DNA of 64,000 bases from NCBI RefSeq assembly GCF_014861485.1, contig NZ_JACZHT010000007.1, positions 62,001 through 126,000 of the forward strand, given 5' to 3'. Made by a program: the position numbers and the translations under genes. Origin of the DNA: Phaeovibrio sulfidiphilus. Lineage in GTDB: Bacteria; Pseudomonadota; Alphaproteobacteria; Rhodospirillales; Rhodospirillaceae. The notes beneath the pieces were generated by a model. It saw only the letters and a program-made list of their open reading frames with translations, did not search any database and was not told where the DNA came from. Below are positions 38,901-48,003 of this stretch, piece by piece (the first letter of the stretch is position 1; the number at the start of each line of letters is the position of its first letter).

Positions 38901-39659
38901 CAGAAGGCCATCGTTGGCGGCCACAAGGTCTATATCCGGACCGGCGAGTACGAGAACGGGCGCCTTGGCGAGATCTTCATCGACATGCACAAGGAGGGCG
39001 CGGCCTTCCGCTCCCTGATGAACAACTTCGCCATTGCGATCTCCATTGGCCTGCAGTACGGTGTGCCGCTTGAGGAATTCGTCGAGGCGTTCACCTTCAC
39101 CCGCTTTGAACCCCAGGGGATGGTCGAGGGCAACGACACGATTAAAATGGCAACCTCCATTCTGGACTATATCTTCCGGGAGGTGGCTATCAGCTATCTT
39201 GGCAGGACCGATCTGGCTCATGTCGAACCCCGTGATCTGATGCCGGACTCTCTTGGACGAGGTCATCAGGAAGGAAACGTCCCCCCCCCGAACACTGAGG
39301 CTGCGGTTGCGAACGAACCCGTGAGTGCGGGCTACGTCCGCTCGAACCTGTATGTTCTGAAGTGCCGGGAAGCTGCAGAGCAGGCGACCGCCTCCACCGG
39401 GGCGGTGTCGTCGGAAGCGGTGCCGGGAACGGCCCTTCTGGGCCGGGGTGCGGAACAGGCGCTGGCCTCGACCGGAACCGATGGCTTCGGAACGTCCGTT
39501 TCGGCGGCCGCAGGACCGGGCACGGGAGACCGCATCCGGGAGGCCCGGCTGAAGGGGTACGAGGGGGACAGCTGTCCCGAGTGTGGAAACTTCACACTGG
39601 TGCGCAACGGCACCTGCCTGAAGTGCGATACGTGTGGTGGTACGACCGGCTGTTCCTAA
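35943..39659 (+). CDS. nrdJ: Adenosylcobalamin-dependent (class II) ribonucleoside-diphosphate reductase
   Basis: Makes deoxyribonucleotides using a B12 radical and works with or without oxygen. 1238 aa. The start [20 protein letters not shown] matches the family N-terminus. [16 protein letters not shown] and the [19 protein letters not shown] loop are visible. The C-terminus has a Cys-rich redox/zinc end (CPECGN...[12 protein letters not shown]). Between catalytic core and Cys-rich end lies an Ala/Ser/Thr/Gly-rich linker (~1140-1200). The chosen ATG has GAGAGA upstream; an in-frame ATG at 35874 would add residues unlike the family. An intrinsic-terminator-like hairpin follows. Confidence 0.97.
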   Translation: MRFERFFTLPDVCPYDSIPFRTATSEIRNPDGSVVFRAENILVPESFSQVATDILAQKYFRKAGVPVRLKAVREDDVPLWLWRHAADTAALEELPEEERYGGESDSRQVFDRLAGTWTYWGWKGGYFDTERDALAFYDEMRFMLASQMAAPNSPQWFNTGLHWAYGIDGPGQGHFYADFVSGEVHPSENAYERPQPHACFIQSIRDDLVNEGGIMDLWVREARLFKYGSGTGTNFSSLRGEGESLSGGGRSSGLMSFLKIGDRAAGAIKSGGTTRRAAKMVICDIDHPDIEAFIDWKVREERKVAALAAGSRVVERALKSVLAALHTETALALPADDRFEPSKNRALARALRAARKDMVPENTLRQALELGRQGVRDITFETYNTDWDSEAYQTVSGQNSNNTVRITDAFLEAVLADAPWTLRERTTTKTRDVPARRLWDKIGEAAWASADPGLQFDTTINAWHTCPNSGRINASNPCSEYMFLDDTACNLASLNLVTFQKEGEAFDVEAFRHACRLWTVALEISVLMAQFPSREIAERSWRYRTLGLGYANLGGLLMGSALPYDSPEARALCGAITALMTGEAYATSAEMAGQLGAFAGFESNRAPMLRVMRNHWRAAMGEADGYEDLAATPVPLDADTCPDPRIVEAARAAWERALVDGTRYGFRNAQVSVLAPTGTIGLLMDCDTTGIEPDFALVKFKKLAGGGYFKIINGMVPRALRTLGYTAEEIADIETHALGHVSLDGAPYINPERLRAIGFDDATLERLAKALENAFDIRFVFNRWTLGDAFLTDTLKFTPDQLNAPDFDLLAALGFTRTQIDAANTWVCGAMTLEGAPHLKDEHIAVFDCAALCGRIGTRVLSAQSHIHMMAAAQPFLSGAISKTINMPSTASIQDCLDAYLLSWRLGLKANALYRDGSKLSQPLSSVALDLAGDEDDEDSDTAELLASASIPAKSAVIAERIVERVVERAGPAMRTRLPTRRKGYTQKAIVGGHKVYIRTGEYENGRLGEIFIDMHKEGAAFRSLMNNFAIAISIGLQYGVPLEEFVEAFTFTRFEPQGMVEGNDTIKMATSILDYIFREVAISYLGRTDLAHVEPRDLMPDSLGRGHQEGNVPPPNTEAAVANEPVSAGYVRSNLYVLKCREAAEQATASTGAVSSEAVPGTALLGRGAEQALASTGTDGFGTSVSAAAGPGTGDRIREARLKGYEGDSCPECGNFTLVRNGTCLKCDTCGGTTGCS

Positions 39660-39727
39660 GCTCAGTCAATCCAGTCCGGAGACTCTCCCCCAGGCCGGTC
39701 GGGGAGGGCCCGGACAGACAGGAAAAA

Positions 39728-39760
39728 ACGCTGTCGGACACGTCGTCCGGGGCGCTTTTT
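39728..39760 (+). terminator. Probable terminator after nrdJ
   Basis: CGGAC/GTCCG extended by CGC/GCG across a small internal loop, followed by TTTTT. It lies between nrdJ and the small peptide gene. Confidence 0.45.
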
Positions 39761-39780
39761 CCCGGCAACGAGGTAGACTC

Positions 39781-39921
39781 ATGTCGAGACCCATGCGTTT
39801 CTTTTTTGCAGGAACGTTTGTTTTCGCGCTTGGCCTTGGGGCGCTGATTATCGCCATGGCAAACGATGCGGCCACGTCGGCTTCTGCCGGCCAGGTCACC
39901 CGAAGCGCCTCGGCCCGCTAG
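39781..39921 (+). CDS. 46-aa single-pass membrane peptide
   Basis: MSRPMRF, a hydrophobic helix of about 20 residues (FFAGTFVFALGLGALIIAM), then a short Ala/Ser/Thr-rich tail. GAGGT precedes the ATG by 7 nt. No family is recognised. The good Shine-Dalgarno site and clean helix favour a real gene, but length alone cannot prove it. It follows nrdJ by 121 nt. Confidence 0.55.
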   Translation: MSRPMRFFFAGTFVFALGLGALIIAMANDAATSASAGQVTRSASAR

Positions 39922-40414
39922 TGATTTCGGTCCGGAGGGGGATACCGGCAATTCGGATCCCCCCCGACCGGCCCCGGGGCCCCCTCCCGAGCGTCCCGAG
40001 CCCCGAAGGCGGCTCTCCCCCGCTGATCTCCCTTTCCCCCTGTCTTCTGAACAGTGCCGGCCCCTGGAGCGCGCCCGATCCGGAATGCGGATCCGGGGCT
40101 CGTGTGTGTGCGTGAACGGCCGCCTCTGGCCCGGGGATACGCGATTCCCGGCCGGTCCCGTCGTGCCTTCCACGGGCGTGCTGCCCGCCCGGGTATGCGG
40201 TGCCGTCATGCCGGGGCGCTGGTCCTGTGGGCGCGTGCGTGTGGGGCCGTTTTGGGTGTCCGGGAAGGGGGAGGGGGCACGCAGTTGCCGATGGATCGGG
40301 AGGCGGGCGTGCCCTGTCAGTCCGGCGGGGCCGTGCGCCCCAGCGGGTGATCCGGTGAGCCGGTGTCGGGTGTCCGGCTTTGCGGTGACCGGGCGCCCGA
40401 TAATCCGGGCGAAT

Positions 40415-40600
40415 ACTGTAAAAACAATCCTTATTTAACACAGCGGCATGTGTAGTAGTCCGTGTTTGTTTAACATAATTACATTGTTATACGTATTTTA
40501 TGTCAAATTAATGCAATCTATTGCCTTTTGTTTGGTTAATCTTTTGGTTTTTTTTTTTTTAGTCTTGAGCCGCGTTGCTTTCTATGTTTACCCTTTTTCT
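40415..40600. other. AT-rich island
   Basis: About 185 nt of strikingly AT-rich sequence (for example TTTAACATAATTACATTG and a run of 12 T's near 40549-40560) in DNA that is otherwise very GC-rich. There is no DnaA-box cluster, IS end or attachment-like duplication that I can see. Confidence 0.7.
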
Positions 40601-40879
40601 CAGAGGCCGGACTTCGGGCTGGTCCTCTCTCCGGAGGACGGGGACCGGGCGGTGAGTGCCGGGCCTCGTGCAGTGGCCGGTTGGTGCCGGTGAGCCGGAC
40701 CGTGTGCCTGTGACCCCGAGCTTGGCTTCGGCAGCTCCTGCCGGTGCCGCCAGCTCCTGCCGGTGCTGGTGTGATGGTTTTTTTCGGGTGTCGGGGCGCG
40801 TGGCTCACAGGTGCGGGGCTGGACGCGGGTCGGACACTCCGTTCCCCGCGGGTCGGGCGCTCCTGAGCGGTCGCCCTCA

Positions 40880-40995
40880 GCCCTATCGGGCCTGTGGCCC
40901 GCAACTTTATCGGGCCCGTGGCCCGCAGCCGTATCAGACGGCTTGTGGCCCGCGCCCTTAGTACATCGGGCCTTGCGCCCGTACTCCATTGGGCC
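40880..40995. repeat. Tandem hairpin-forming repeat, ~24-27-bp period
   Basis: Four to five degenerate units of the form CTATCGGGCCTGTGGCCCGC. Most contain an inverted repeat (CGGGCC/GGCCCG), so each unit could form a small hairpin. Copies become less regular to the right. Confidence 0.65.
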
Positions 40996-41152
40996 TGCCC
41001 CGTCCCCCCCGGGCAGCCCCGCACTCCCCCCGCCGGCCGGACAGGCTGCGGGGGGAACTTGTTTCTGGAGCGGGAGTTCCCCTGACGCCCGGTGCGCCTC
41101 GGGCCCCGGCTGTCAGGGAGCGTCCCCGGCGTCTGTGGCCGGGGAGCGTGTC

Positions 41153-42319
41153 TCAGCCCCGCTCGTCGAGGATGATGTGGGGAACGAAGCGCGAGGCGTC
41201 CGATGTGATGGGGCCGTTATCCTCCCGGATCCCCAGGCCGCAGGCCCGGTTGCCCACGATCCAGACCCCGCACACCGGCCCGTGTCCGTCCACGTAGGGC
41301 ACCATGTGGAGGGCCTGCCCCACGTACCGGCGTCCGCCGTACATGCCGCCGGAGGCGTAGACCTCCCGGTTGTCCTCCACCACGTGGACGTTGGCGCCCT
41401 CCCGGGACAGCAGCGGCTTGACCACATAGCTGTCGCACGGGGGCGGCTCGTCCGGATCGTGGAACCAGGCGGGCAGCAGGTTGGGGTGCCCCTCGAAGCG
41501 CTCCCACAGAAGGGGGAGAAGCCCCTTGTTGGACAGCACCATTTTCCAGGGTGGCTCCACAAATGTGGTGTCACAGCGCACCACGTTCGGTGCAAAGCTG
41601 TCCTCCCACATGAACTCCCAGGGGTAGAGCTTGAACAGCCAGTGGATCGGCTGATTGTCGCCGTCCACAAAGAGGCCCGAGGAATCGGTTCCGATGTCCT
41701 CCATCAGCATCTGCCGGGTGGAGAGGCCCGCCTGCATGGCGCAGTCGCGCAGGTACTCCACCGTGGCCCGGTCCTCCTCCGATCCGGCCATGGAGGCAAA
41801 GTGCATCACCTCGGGCACCTGGAAGGTGGAGAAGGTCTCGATCAGCCGTTCCTGGATCGAGTTGAACTGGTCCGCGCTGTCCGGAAGGTGGCCGGAGGCA
41901 ATCATGTCCTCCAGCCACTTCCACTGGAAGAAGGCGGCCTCGTAGACGGACGTGGGGGTGTCGGCGTTGTACTCGTAGAGCTTGGCCGGTCCCGTGCCGT
42001 CAAAGGCAAAGTCGAACCGTCCGTAAAGGGACGGCTCGTTGCGCTGCCAGCTGTCACGCACAAGGTCGTGGAACATCTCGGGGATGCCGAGACGGTTCAG
42101 CTGGTACTCGTCCCCCACCACCTCGGAGACCAGGTCCAGGCACATGTCCGCCAGTTCCTGGGCCGGGTCCTCGAGGCCCTGCTCAATCTCGTCCAGGGTA
42201 AAGCTGTAGCAGGCCGATTCGTCCCAGTAGAGCTCGCCGTCGATCCGGTGAAAGTGAAACCCGTGCTCGCGGGCGACCTCCTCCCAGTTCGGACGAACCG
42301 GCATCGGGAGACGCTTCAC
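41153..42319 (-). CDS. ygiC: YgiC-like glutathionylspermidine synthase-family ATP-grasp protein
   Basis: 388 aa, the usual length of E. coli YgiC/YjfC. The protein matches the C-terminal synthetase domain of glutathionylspermidine synthase (N-term RPNWEEVAREHGFHFH, YEYNADTPTSVYE, YVVKPLLSREGANV, ASGGMYGGRRYVGQ). It lacks the amidase half, and the natural substrate of such stand-alone proteins is unknown; peptide-like ligation with ATP is expected. The GTG start overlaps the ygiB stop (GTGA), with GGAGG 6 nt upstream; an ATG five codons further in is an alternative. Confidence 0.9.
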   Translation of the reverse strand: MKRLPMPVRPNWEEVAREHGFHFHRIDGELYWDESACYSFTLDEIEQGLEDPAQELADMCLDLVSEVVGDEYQLNRLGIPEMFHDLVRDSWQRNEPSLYGRFDFAFDGTGPAKLYEYNADTPTSVYEAAFFQWKWLEDMIASGHLPDSADQFNSIQERLIETFSTFQVPEVMHFASMAGSEEDRATVEYLRDCAMQAGLSTRQMLMEDIGTDSSGLFVDGDNQPIHWLFKLYPWEFMWEDSFAPNVVRCDTTFVEPPWKMVLSNKGLLPLLWERFEGHPNLLPAWFHDPDEPPPCDSYVVKPLLSREGANVHVVEDNREVYASGGMYGGRRYVGQALHMVPYVDGHGPVCGVWIVGNRACGLGIREDNGPITSDASRFVPHIILDERG

Positions 42320-42918
42320 GAGCCGCCTCCGCCGTAGGCTCCGCCGCCGGAGAAGCCGCCGCGCGTTCCCATGCCGCTGCGGCCCATGGCCGGGCGGGCG
42401 TTGTGGGTCATGGACTGCATCACCTTGGGCGAGGCGCCGCTGACCCGTCCGCGGGAATCGGCCTTGACCGGGTCGCCGGTCGCGGTGCGCAGCGTGCCCG
42501 CGGTCCCGGCCTTTGCCGGGCCCTGGGCGTCCGGCCCCTTGTAGAGCCCCTGGGATCCGGCCATGGACATGCCCCGCGAGAGGAAGTGTCCGGCCATGAA
42601 ACCCGCCAGCATGGGCATCCACATGGACCCGGAGCCCTGTACCACCTGGGATCCGTCCTGGGGAGCTCCCTGCGTCCCGGCCTGGCAGGCGCCGGCGCCG
42701 AACTGGGCCTCGCAGTCCGCCTGGGACGTGAAGGCCGGCGTGTTGGACAGGGCCTCGTCCATGAAGCTCTTGCACTCGGAGTAGCTGAAGAGATCGCTTG
42801 CGATGCAGTCCTGGATGCTGCTGAAAACCCGGACGTCGTCTTGCTGGGAATCACAGGCCGACACCCCAAGGGCCACCGAGCCCATGAGAAGCAGCGAGAG
42901 GGATTTTGAGCGTTTCAT
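42316..42918 (-). CDS. ygiB: YgiB-like lipoprotein (DUF1190)
   Basis: 200 aa. A signal peptide ends in a lipobox (GVSAC; Cys ~22). The next segment, SSIQDCIASDLFSYSECK, is typical of DUF1190/UPF0441, and the C-terminus is Gly/Ser-rich (GGFSGGGAYGGGGS). GGAGG lies 5 nt before the ATG. Co-translated with ygiC, as in enterobacteria, where the pair's role is unclear. Confidence 0.87.
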   Translation of the reverse strand: MKRSKSLSLLLMGSVALGVSACDSQQDDVRVFSSIQDCIASDLFSYSECKSFMDEALSNTPAFTSQADCEAQFGAGACQAGTQGAPQDGSQVVQGSGSMWMPMLAGFMAGHFLSRGMSMAGSQGLYKGPDAQGPAKAGTAGTLRTATGDPVKADSRGRVSGASPKVMQSMTHNARPAMGRSGMGTRGGFSGGGAYGGGGS

Positions 42919-43218
42919 GAAACCTCCGTGACGGAAAAAATCAGGCCGGACTCCTGACAAACAGCGGGATCCGGTCGGCCGTCGGGGCCGTTTTGATGGA
43001 CCGTGATTGTGCCCTCTCCCGGGGGACTTGAAAAGCGGAATTCAACCCGTTTCCAGTTGAAATCCCGGGCGCGTACCCGCATCTTCAAGGGGCTGCAACA
43101 TCATGACATTTCGGGAAACTGTCATTTCGGCTTTGCCCGGCAGGCCGGTTACGGCTATCGTCACGTCCCGGAAAGGCGCGTCAGCATTTTTTCGTTCAGG
43201 CGCGGGATTAAGGGATCC
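42919..43218. other. Divergent intergenic region between ygiB and the LysE-type gene
   Basis: 300 nt. Contains ATGACA, 11 nt, TGTCAT (43103-43125), an inverted repeat that overlaps a CATTTCGG direct repeat at 43107 and 43123. It is a possible regulatory site. No gene is seen. Confidence 0.4.
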
Positions 43219-43896
43219 ATGTCAATACTACCTTTCATCAAGGGCGTGATCATCGGCTTCGCCATCGCCGTTCCCGTCGGGGCCGTTGCCATCATCTGCA
43301 TTCGCAAGGCGCTGGCCGATGACCGGATTGCGGCCTTCGTCGCCGGTCTTGGGGCCGCCTGCGCCGACACGTTCTATGGAGCTGTGGCGGCACTCGGTCT
43401 GGGGCTTGTCAGCGAGTTTCTCGACAGTCACAAGGTCTGGCTGGCCACCTCCGGCGGTTTGTTCCTCGTGTTCATCGGCCTGAGGTGCCTCTATCGGCCC
43501 CCGGTCTTCTCACCCGAGGCCAAGTCCGGGTCGGGGTACGTGAGGGATTTTCTGTCCACGTTCTTCATCACCCTGACGAATCCGGTCACGGTTGTTGCGT
43601 TCATGGCGCTTTTTGCCACGTTTTCCGTGACCGTGGACCCCAAAACCGACGCCTTCGGGGCGACGGAGCTGATTTTGGGCGTGTTCACCGGTGCGGCCTC
43701 CTGGTGGTTCATCCTGGCCTTCGGTGCGAGCCTGGTGCGGGCCCACTTCACGCCCCACTGGCTGCTGTGGCTCAACCGGGTTTCGGGGGCCGGCCTGATT
43801 GCCCTTGGGGTCTCGGCCCTGGTGTACGGGCTGATGATTCACTTCAACCTTCTTCACCTTCTTGGGAACAGTGCCCTTGCCGTCTTGCTCCAGTGA
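43219..43896 (+). CDS. LysE/RhtB-family amino-acid exporter
   Basis: 225-aa inner-membrane protein with about six hydrophobic segments. The N-terminal helix FIKGVIIGFAIAVPVGAVA with PVGP-like PVGA, and FFITLTNPVTVVAF, match the LysE/RhtB (threonine/homoserine/lysine) efflux family. AAGGG lies 5 nt before the ATG. The substrate cannot be told from sequence. Confidence 0.86.
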   Translation: MSILPFIKGVIIGFAIAVPVGAVAIICIRKALADDRIAAFVAGLGAACADTFYGAVAALGLGLVSEFLDSHKVWLATSGGLFLVFIGLRCLYRPPVFSPEAKSGSGYVRDFLSTFFITLTNPVTVVAFMALFATFSVTVDPKTDAFGATELILGVFTGAASWWFILAFGASLVRAHFTPHWLLWLNRVSGAGLIALGVSALVYGLMIHFNLLHLLGNSALAVLLQ

Positions 43897-43935
43897 TCGT
43901 TTTGCTTGTGGGGCCAGGCGCCGGGCTTATTTCTC

Positions 43936-43962
43936 TTGACGTTTCGGAGTATGCCGTATAAA
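43936..43962 (+). promoter_or_regulatory. Promoter of rpmB
   Basis: TTGACG, 15 nt, TATAAA, about 80 nt before the rpmB ATG. Both boxes are near consensus; the spacing is short. Confidence 0.6.
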
Positions 43963-44044
43963 AGGCGCGCTCCAGTCCCGGACCAGGGACGCACGTTTCT
44001 CAAACCAATTGCCAATATCAAGACGCTCAGGAAAGGATTGGCCC

Positions 44045-44332
44045 ATGTCCCGCCGTTGCCCCGTTACAAAAAAAGGCGTTCAGTCCGGCAACAACGTCAG
44101 CCACTCCAATATCAAAAGCCGCCGGCGCTTTCTGCCGAACCTTCAGGTGAACTCCCTGATGAGCGACAAGCTCGGCAGCACCGTGCGTCTGCGTCTGTCG
44201 GCCCACGGCCTGCGCACGATCGAGCACCGTGGTGGCCTTGACGCTTTCCTCCTCGGCACCCCGGCCTCCGAGCTCAGCCCGGACCTGCGCCGCATCCGCC
44301 GTCGCCTGGAGAAGCTTCAGGAAGCCGGATGA
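44045..44332 (+). CDS. rpmB: 50S ribosomal protein L28
   Basis: 95 aa, the length usual in alphaproteobacteria. Family features are the start [33 protein letters not shown] and [30 protein letters not shown] precedes the ATG. It stands alone between a consensus-like promoter and a strong terminator. Confidence 0.97.
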   Translation: MSRRCPVTKKGVQSGNNVSHSNIKSRRRFLPNLQVNSLMSDKLGSTVRLRLSAHGLRTIEHRGGLDAFLLGTPASELSPDLRRIRRRLEKLQEAG

Positions 44333-44363
44333 GCCTTCGGGTTCTCCCGCAGCTCTGCTGATT

Positions 44364-44401
44364 AAAAAGCCTTCCCGCCCCGGTGCGGGAGGGCTTTTTT
44401 G
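44364..44401 (+). terminator. rpmB terminator
   Basis: AGCCTTCCCGC and GCGGGAGGGCT (one wobble) form an 11-bp stem with a 6-nt loop, followed by six T's and preceded by five A's, so it could work in both directions. Confidence 0.93.
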
Positions 44402-44616
44402 TTGGGGGCCCGCGAGGGATCCTGATGGGCCGGGTACGTCCTGCCGGCCCCTCCGGGCGGCCGTGTGGCGCAAGGGGAGGGGAGGCGGAGGATTTTTCTC
44501 CGCTTTTCCCCCGGATCGGGTTACCCTTTGTGTTCCCGGCGGTTTTTCGGCTCCGGCCGCAAGGTCCGCGCGCACTCCCCAGCCCCTCTCACTTTTCTGT
44601 GGTTCATGTCCCTGTC

Positions 44617-46002
44617 ATGTCGTCTGCTGTCCGCCTGTTCCCGCGAAAACTGCTTGTGGCGTGTCTTGGCGCCGCTCTTGTCCTGATGACGGCGCGTGCC
44701 GCTCCGGCGCAGGTCTTCGACCCCGGAACCTTCGAGCTGTCGAACGGTCTCAAGGTTGTGGTCCTGCCGGACCATCGCAGCCCGGTGGTTCACCACATGG
44801 TCTGGTACCGGGTGGGCGCCGCCGACGAGCCCGCCGGCAAGTCCGGTCTGGCCCACCTTCTGGAACACATGATGTTCAAGGGGACCAAAACCCTTGCGGC
44901 GGGGGAGTTCTCGAAAATCATCGCCCGTCATGGCGGGAACGACAACGCGTTCACCTCGGACAACTACACCGCCTACTACCAGAGCATCGCGAGGGAGCAC
45001 CTTCCGATGGTCATGGAGATGGAGGCGGACCGGATGGTCAACCTTCTGTTCGGCGAGGAGGATTTCCGCACCGAGCTCTCGGTGGTCCGTGAGGAGCGCC
45101 GCGCCCGGACGGACACCGAGCCCTCGTCCCTGCTGATGGAGCAGATGCGCAAGCGGCTCTGGGGGGACTACCCCTACGCCAATCCGGTGATCGGCTGGGA
45201 GGATGAGCTGGTCCGCCTGACCCGCGAGGATGCCCTCGCGTTCTATGACCGCTTCTACGGCCCGGACAACGCCATCCTGATCGTGGCCGGGGACGTGCGC
45301 ACCGAGGACGTTCGCCCGCTGGCGGAGCGGACCTACGGCCAGCTGAAATCCCGCGGGTTCGGTGTCCGGTCCCGCGACCGTGTTCCCGGGGCCGCGCTGG
45401 ACGACACCATGGTTCTGCACCACTGGCAGGTCCGCCAGCCCAGCATCACCCGGATTCTTGTGGCTCCCGCCCAGTCCAGCGACCCGAACGGTCATGTGGA
45501 CGCTCTCAAGGTGTTTGCCGAGCTTCTGGGCCGCGGCCCCACCAGCCACCTGTACCGCTCCCTTGTGGTGGACCGGAAGATTGCGGTCAGCGCGGGGGCC
45601 TGGTACTCGGCGGAGTCCCTCGACTACGGCACCTTCGGCCTCTACGCCATCCCGGCGGAGGGCGTGTCCACCGAGACCCTCGTCAAGGAGCTGGACGCGG
45701 AGCTTGCCCGGCTTCTGGCCTCGGGGGTGGATGCGGACGAGGTCGCCCGGGCCCGCCACCGCCTGAAGGCCGGTCTGGTCTATGCCCGGGATTCCCTGTC
45801 CCGGGGCGCCCAGACCATGGGGGTCGCCCTGACCACCGGCAGCACGGTGGAGAGCGTGGAGAGCTGGCCCGCCCGCCTGGACGCCGTCACCGTGGAGGCC
45901 GTCGAGGCCGCTGCAAAGGCCCTGTTCAATCCGGACACCCGCCGGATGGTCACGGGCATCCTTCTTCCCGGACAGGACGCCGAAGGGGAGGCCGCACAAT
46001 GA
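44617..46002 (+). CDS. M16-family zinc peptidase (catalytically complete)
   Basis: 461 aa. A signal peptide (~1-32, ending APAQ) sends it to the periplasm. The inverted zinc motif HxxEH is intact (HLLEH, ~80-84), followed by the downstream acidic residues of the insulinase family. Pairs of M16 proteins, one with and one without the zinc site, form a clamshell heterodimer; the second partner starts in the 4-nt overlap at 45999. No strong Shine-Dalgarno site was found; the ATG was set by the signal peptide. Confidence 0.92.
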   Translation: MSSAVRLFPRKLLVACLGAALVLMTARAAPAQVFDPGTFELSNGLKVVVLPDHRSPVVHHMVWYRVGAADEPAGKSGLAHLLEHMMFKGTKTLAAGEFSKIIARHGGNDNAFTSDNYTAYYQSIAREHLPMVMEMEADRMVNLLFGEEDFRTELSVVREERRARTDTEPSSLLMEQMRKRLWGDYPYANPVIGWEDELVRLTREDALAFYDRFYGPDNAILIVAGDVRTEDVRPLAERTYGQLKSRGFGVRSRDRVPGAALDDTMVLHHWQVRQPSITRILVAPAQSSDPNGHVDALKVFAELLGRGPTSHLYRSLVVDRKIAVSAGAWYSAESLDYGTFGLYAIPAEGVSTETLVKELDAELARLLASGVDADEVARARHRLKAGLVYARDSLSRGAQTMGVALTTGSTVESVESWPARLDAVTVEAVEAAAKALFNPDTRRMVTGILLPGQDAEGEAAQ

Positions 46003-47330
46003 GGGCCCGCATGCTGAGTGTTGCGCTTCTGGTCGTTGCCTGCGTCTGCGGAGCGCTGGCGTGGTTTGTGTTCCGGGCTCCGCAGGAGGGCCCGGCCTAC
46101 GCCCGCGTTGCCACGGTCACGACGCCCCTGGGCCTGAAGGCCTATCTGGTGTCCGACGACACCTTGCCGGTTGTCAGCATGAAGGTGCTGTTCCAGGCCG
46201 GCTCGATCTACGACCCGGCGGACAGGCGTGGTACGGCCAACCTGCTCTCGACCCTGTTTGACGAGGGGGCAGGAGACATGGACGCCCTTGCCTTCCAGTC
46301 CCGGCTCGAGGATCTTGCGGTGTCCCTTGATTTTTCGGTCAACCGCGACAATCTCAGTGTGTCGCTGCGCACCACGACGGACACCCTGGACGAGGCCTTC
46401 GAGATGCTGCGCCTGGCCCTGTGCGAGCCCCGGCTCGATCCGGACGCCATCGAGCGCATGCGGGCCGCCATCCTCGCCAGCATCCGTCTGGACAGCGGGG
46501 ATCCGTCGTCGATTGCCACCAACGCCCTGTTCGGCAAGGTCTTCGGCACCCATCCCTATGCTTTTGATGAGAAGGGCACGGATGAGTCGGTCCGGTCCCT
46601 GGGGCGGGATGACCTGCTTGCGTTCCTGAAGGCCCGGGTCTCGCGGGAGAATCTGGCCATCGGCGTGGCCGGGGACATCTCCGCCGGGCAGCTGGCCGTG
46701 CTTCTGGACCGGACGTTCGGTCCGCTTCCGGAAACCGCGTCCGGCCCGGAGGTTCCGGCGCCGCAGCCCGTGTTTGACGGGAGCGTCACCCGGGTTCCGT
46801 TCAACGTGCCCCAGTCCACCGCGCTGCTGATGCAGCCCGGCCTTCTGCGCCCGGATCCGGACTGGCATGCCTTCTATCTGCTGAACTACGTGATGGGGGG
46901 CGGGGGCTTCAACAGCCGTCTGATGGAGGAGGTCCGCGAGAAGCGCGGCCTCGCCTACTCGGTCTACAGCGCGCTCTATCCCTTCGACAAGGTGGGGGTC
47001 TGGCTCGTGGGGACCGCAACCGAGAACTCGGGCATGCCCCGCTCCCTTCTGGTGATCAAGGAGGAGTGGACCCGCATGGCCACCTCCGGTCCCACCGCCC
47101 GGGAGCTGGAGGATGCGAAAACCTATCTGACCGGTGCCTGGCCCCTGTCGTTCACTTCCACCGGGTCCGTGGCCTCCATGCTGGCGTCCATGCGCCTTCT
47201 GGATCTGCCGCCGGACTACATCGTCAAGCGCAACGACATCGTGAGCGGCCTGACGCTGGAGGATCTGGAGCGGGTTCGCAAGCGGGTCATGGATCCGGCC
47301 CTTCTGACGGGCGTTGTGGTCGGGCCCTAG
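45999..47330 (+). CDS. M16-family peptidase-like protein without zinc site
   Basis: 443 aa with an N-terminal hydrophobic segment (~5-24) that acts as signal or anchor. It has the M16 fold, but where the zinc motif should be it reads NLLSTLFDEG, so it is probably inactive as a peptidase. The substrate-binding R/Y region SRLMEEVREKRGLAYSVYS is retained. It is translated through an ATGA overlap with the active partner, consistent with an obligate heterodimer. Confidence 0.92.
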   Translation: MRARMLSVALLVVACVCGALAWFVFRAPQEGPAYARVATVTTPLGLKAYLVSDDTLPVVSMKVLFQAGSIYDPADRRGTANLLSTLFDEGAGDMDALAFQSRLEDLAVSLDFSVNRDNLSVSLRTTTDTLDEAFEMLRLALCEPRLDPDAIERMRAAILASIRLDSGDPSSIATNALFGKVFGTHPYAFDEKGTDESVRSLGRDDLLAFLKARVSRENLAIGVAGDISAGQLAVLLDRTFGPLPETASGPEVPAPQPVFDGSVTRVPFNVPQSTALLMQPGLLRPDPDWHAFYLLNYVMGGGGFNSRLMEEVREKRGLAYSVYSALYPFDKVGVWLVGTATENSGMPRSLLVIKEEWTRMATSGPTARELEDAKTYLTGAWPLSFTSTGSVASMLASMRLLDLPPDYIVKRNDIVSGLTLEDLERVRKRVMDPALLTGVVVGP

Positions 47331-47496
47331 GCCGGCACCCAAAGGCCCATGGGCCGGGCGCCAAAGGGCCGCAAGCCGGGCGCCCGCCGGGCCGCTCACC
47401 GGGTGACGAAGGACGGACCGGGCAAGCAGACACGCGGGCGGACGGGTGAACCGACCGGCCCGCTGGACTGAAAGGACAAGGAAAGGAGAGGCCGTC

Positions 47497-47883
47497 ATGA
47501 CCTGGCTGGCTGTGGCCCTGGGCAGTGCCCTGGGAGGGGTGTTCCGCTACGGGGCCACCCTTGTGATCCTGCCGTCCTCGTTCTTTCCCTGGGGGACGTT
47601 GTTCGTCAACGTTTTCGGGTCGTTCATTATCGGGCTGGGGGCAGCGGCCGTGGTGTCCTCCGGCGAGTTGCTCCTGTCCGGGTCCTGGCGCGTTTTCTTC
47701 ATGGTCGGATTCTGCGGCGGTTTCACCACCTTTTCCAGCTTCAGCCTCCAGACCCTGGCCCTTCTCCAGGACGGTCGCCCCGTGCTGGCCATCACCTATA
47801 TCCTTGCATCGGTTCTGTTGTGCCTGGGGGGCACAGCCCTTGGTTTCCTTGCGGCCCGTCTGCTGTCCCAGTGGGGTGTCTGA
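47497..47883 (+). CDS. crcB: Fluoride exporter CrcB/Fluc
   Basis: 128-aa dual-topology fluoride channel with four membrane helices. GGVFRYG, the NVFGSFIIG segment and the pore motif GGFTTFSSFS are present. AAAGGAGAGG precedes the ATG. No fluoride riboswitch is evident in the 166-nt leader. Confidence 0.94.
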   Translation: MTWLAVALGSALGGVFRYGATLVILPSSFFPWGTLFVNVFGSFIIGLGAAAVVSSGELLLSGSWRVFFMVGFCGGFTTFSSFSLQTLALLQDGRPVLAITYILASVLLCLGGTALGFLAARLLSQWGV

Positions 47884-48003
47884 GGCAGCTCCAAAGCCCC
47901 GAACCGCCCGCCGGCGGGCTGGCGAACTTGCGTCCGTCCGGTGGGGGGAATAGACTTGGCGTCCTGTTTTTTGGCACAGGCACAAAGGGACAAGGAGGAA
48001 CGC

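Larger units (their letters stand above)
39922..41152. other. 1.2-kb gap with AT-rich island and hairpin repeats
   Basis: No supported gene. GC-rich flanks surround an AT-rich island (~40415-40600), and a hairpin-forming tandem repeat lies at 40880-40995. A TMD-like open frame at 40448-40693 is probably an accident of the AT-rich DNA. Confidence 0.5.

Noticed and set aside
35859-39266. Long open frame of more than 1100 codons opposite nrdJ
   Set aside because: Antisense shadow of a certain gene, low-complexity composition, no motif.
40448-40693. 81-codon membrane-protein-like frame in the AT-rich island
   Set aside because: Hydrophobic codons follow from AT-richness, there is no Shine-Dalgarno site, and the second half runs into GC-rich non-coding DNA.
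47331-47496. Fluoride riboswitch before crcB
   Set aside because: The conserved pseudoknot core sequences are not found in the leader.
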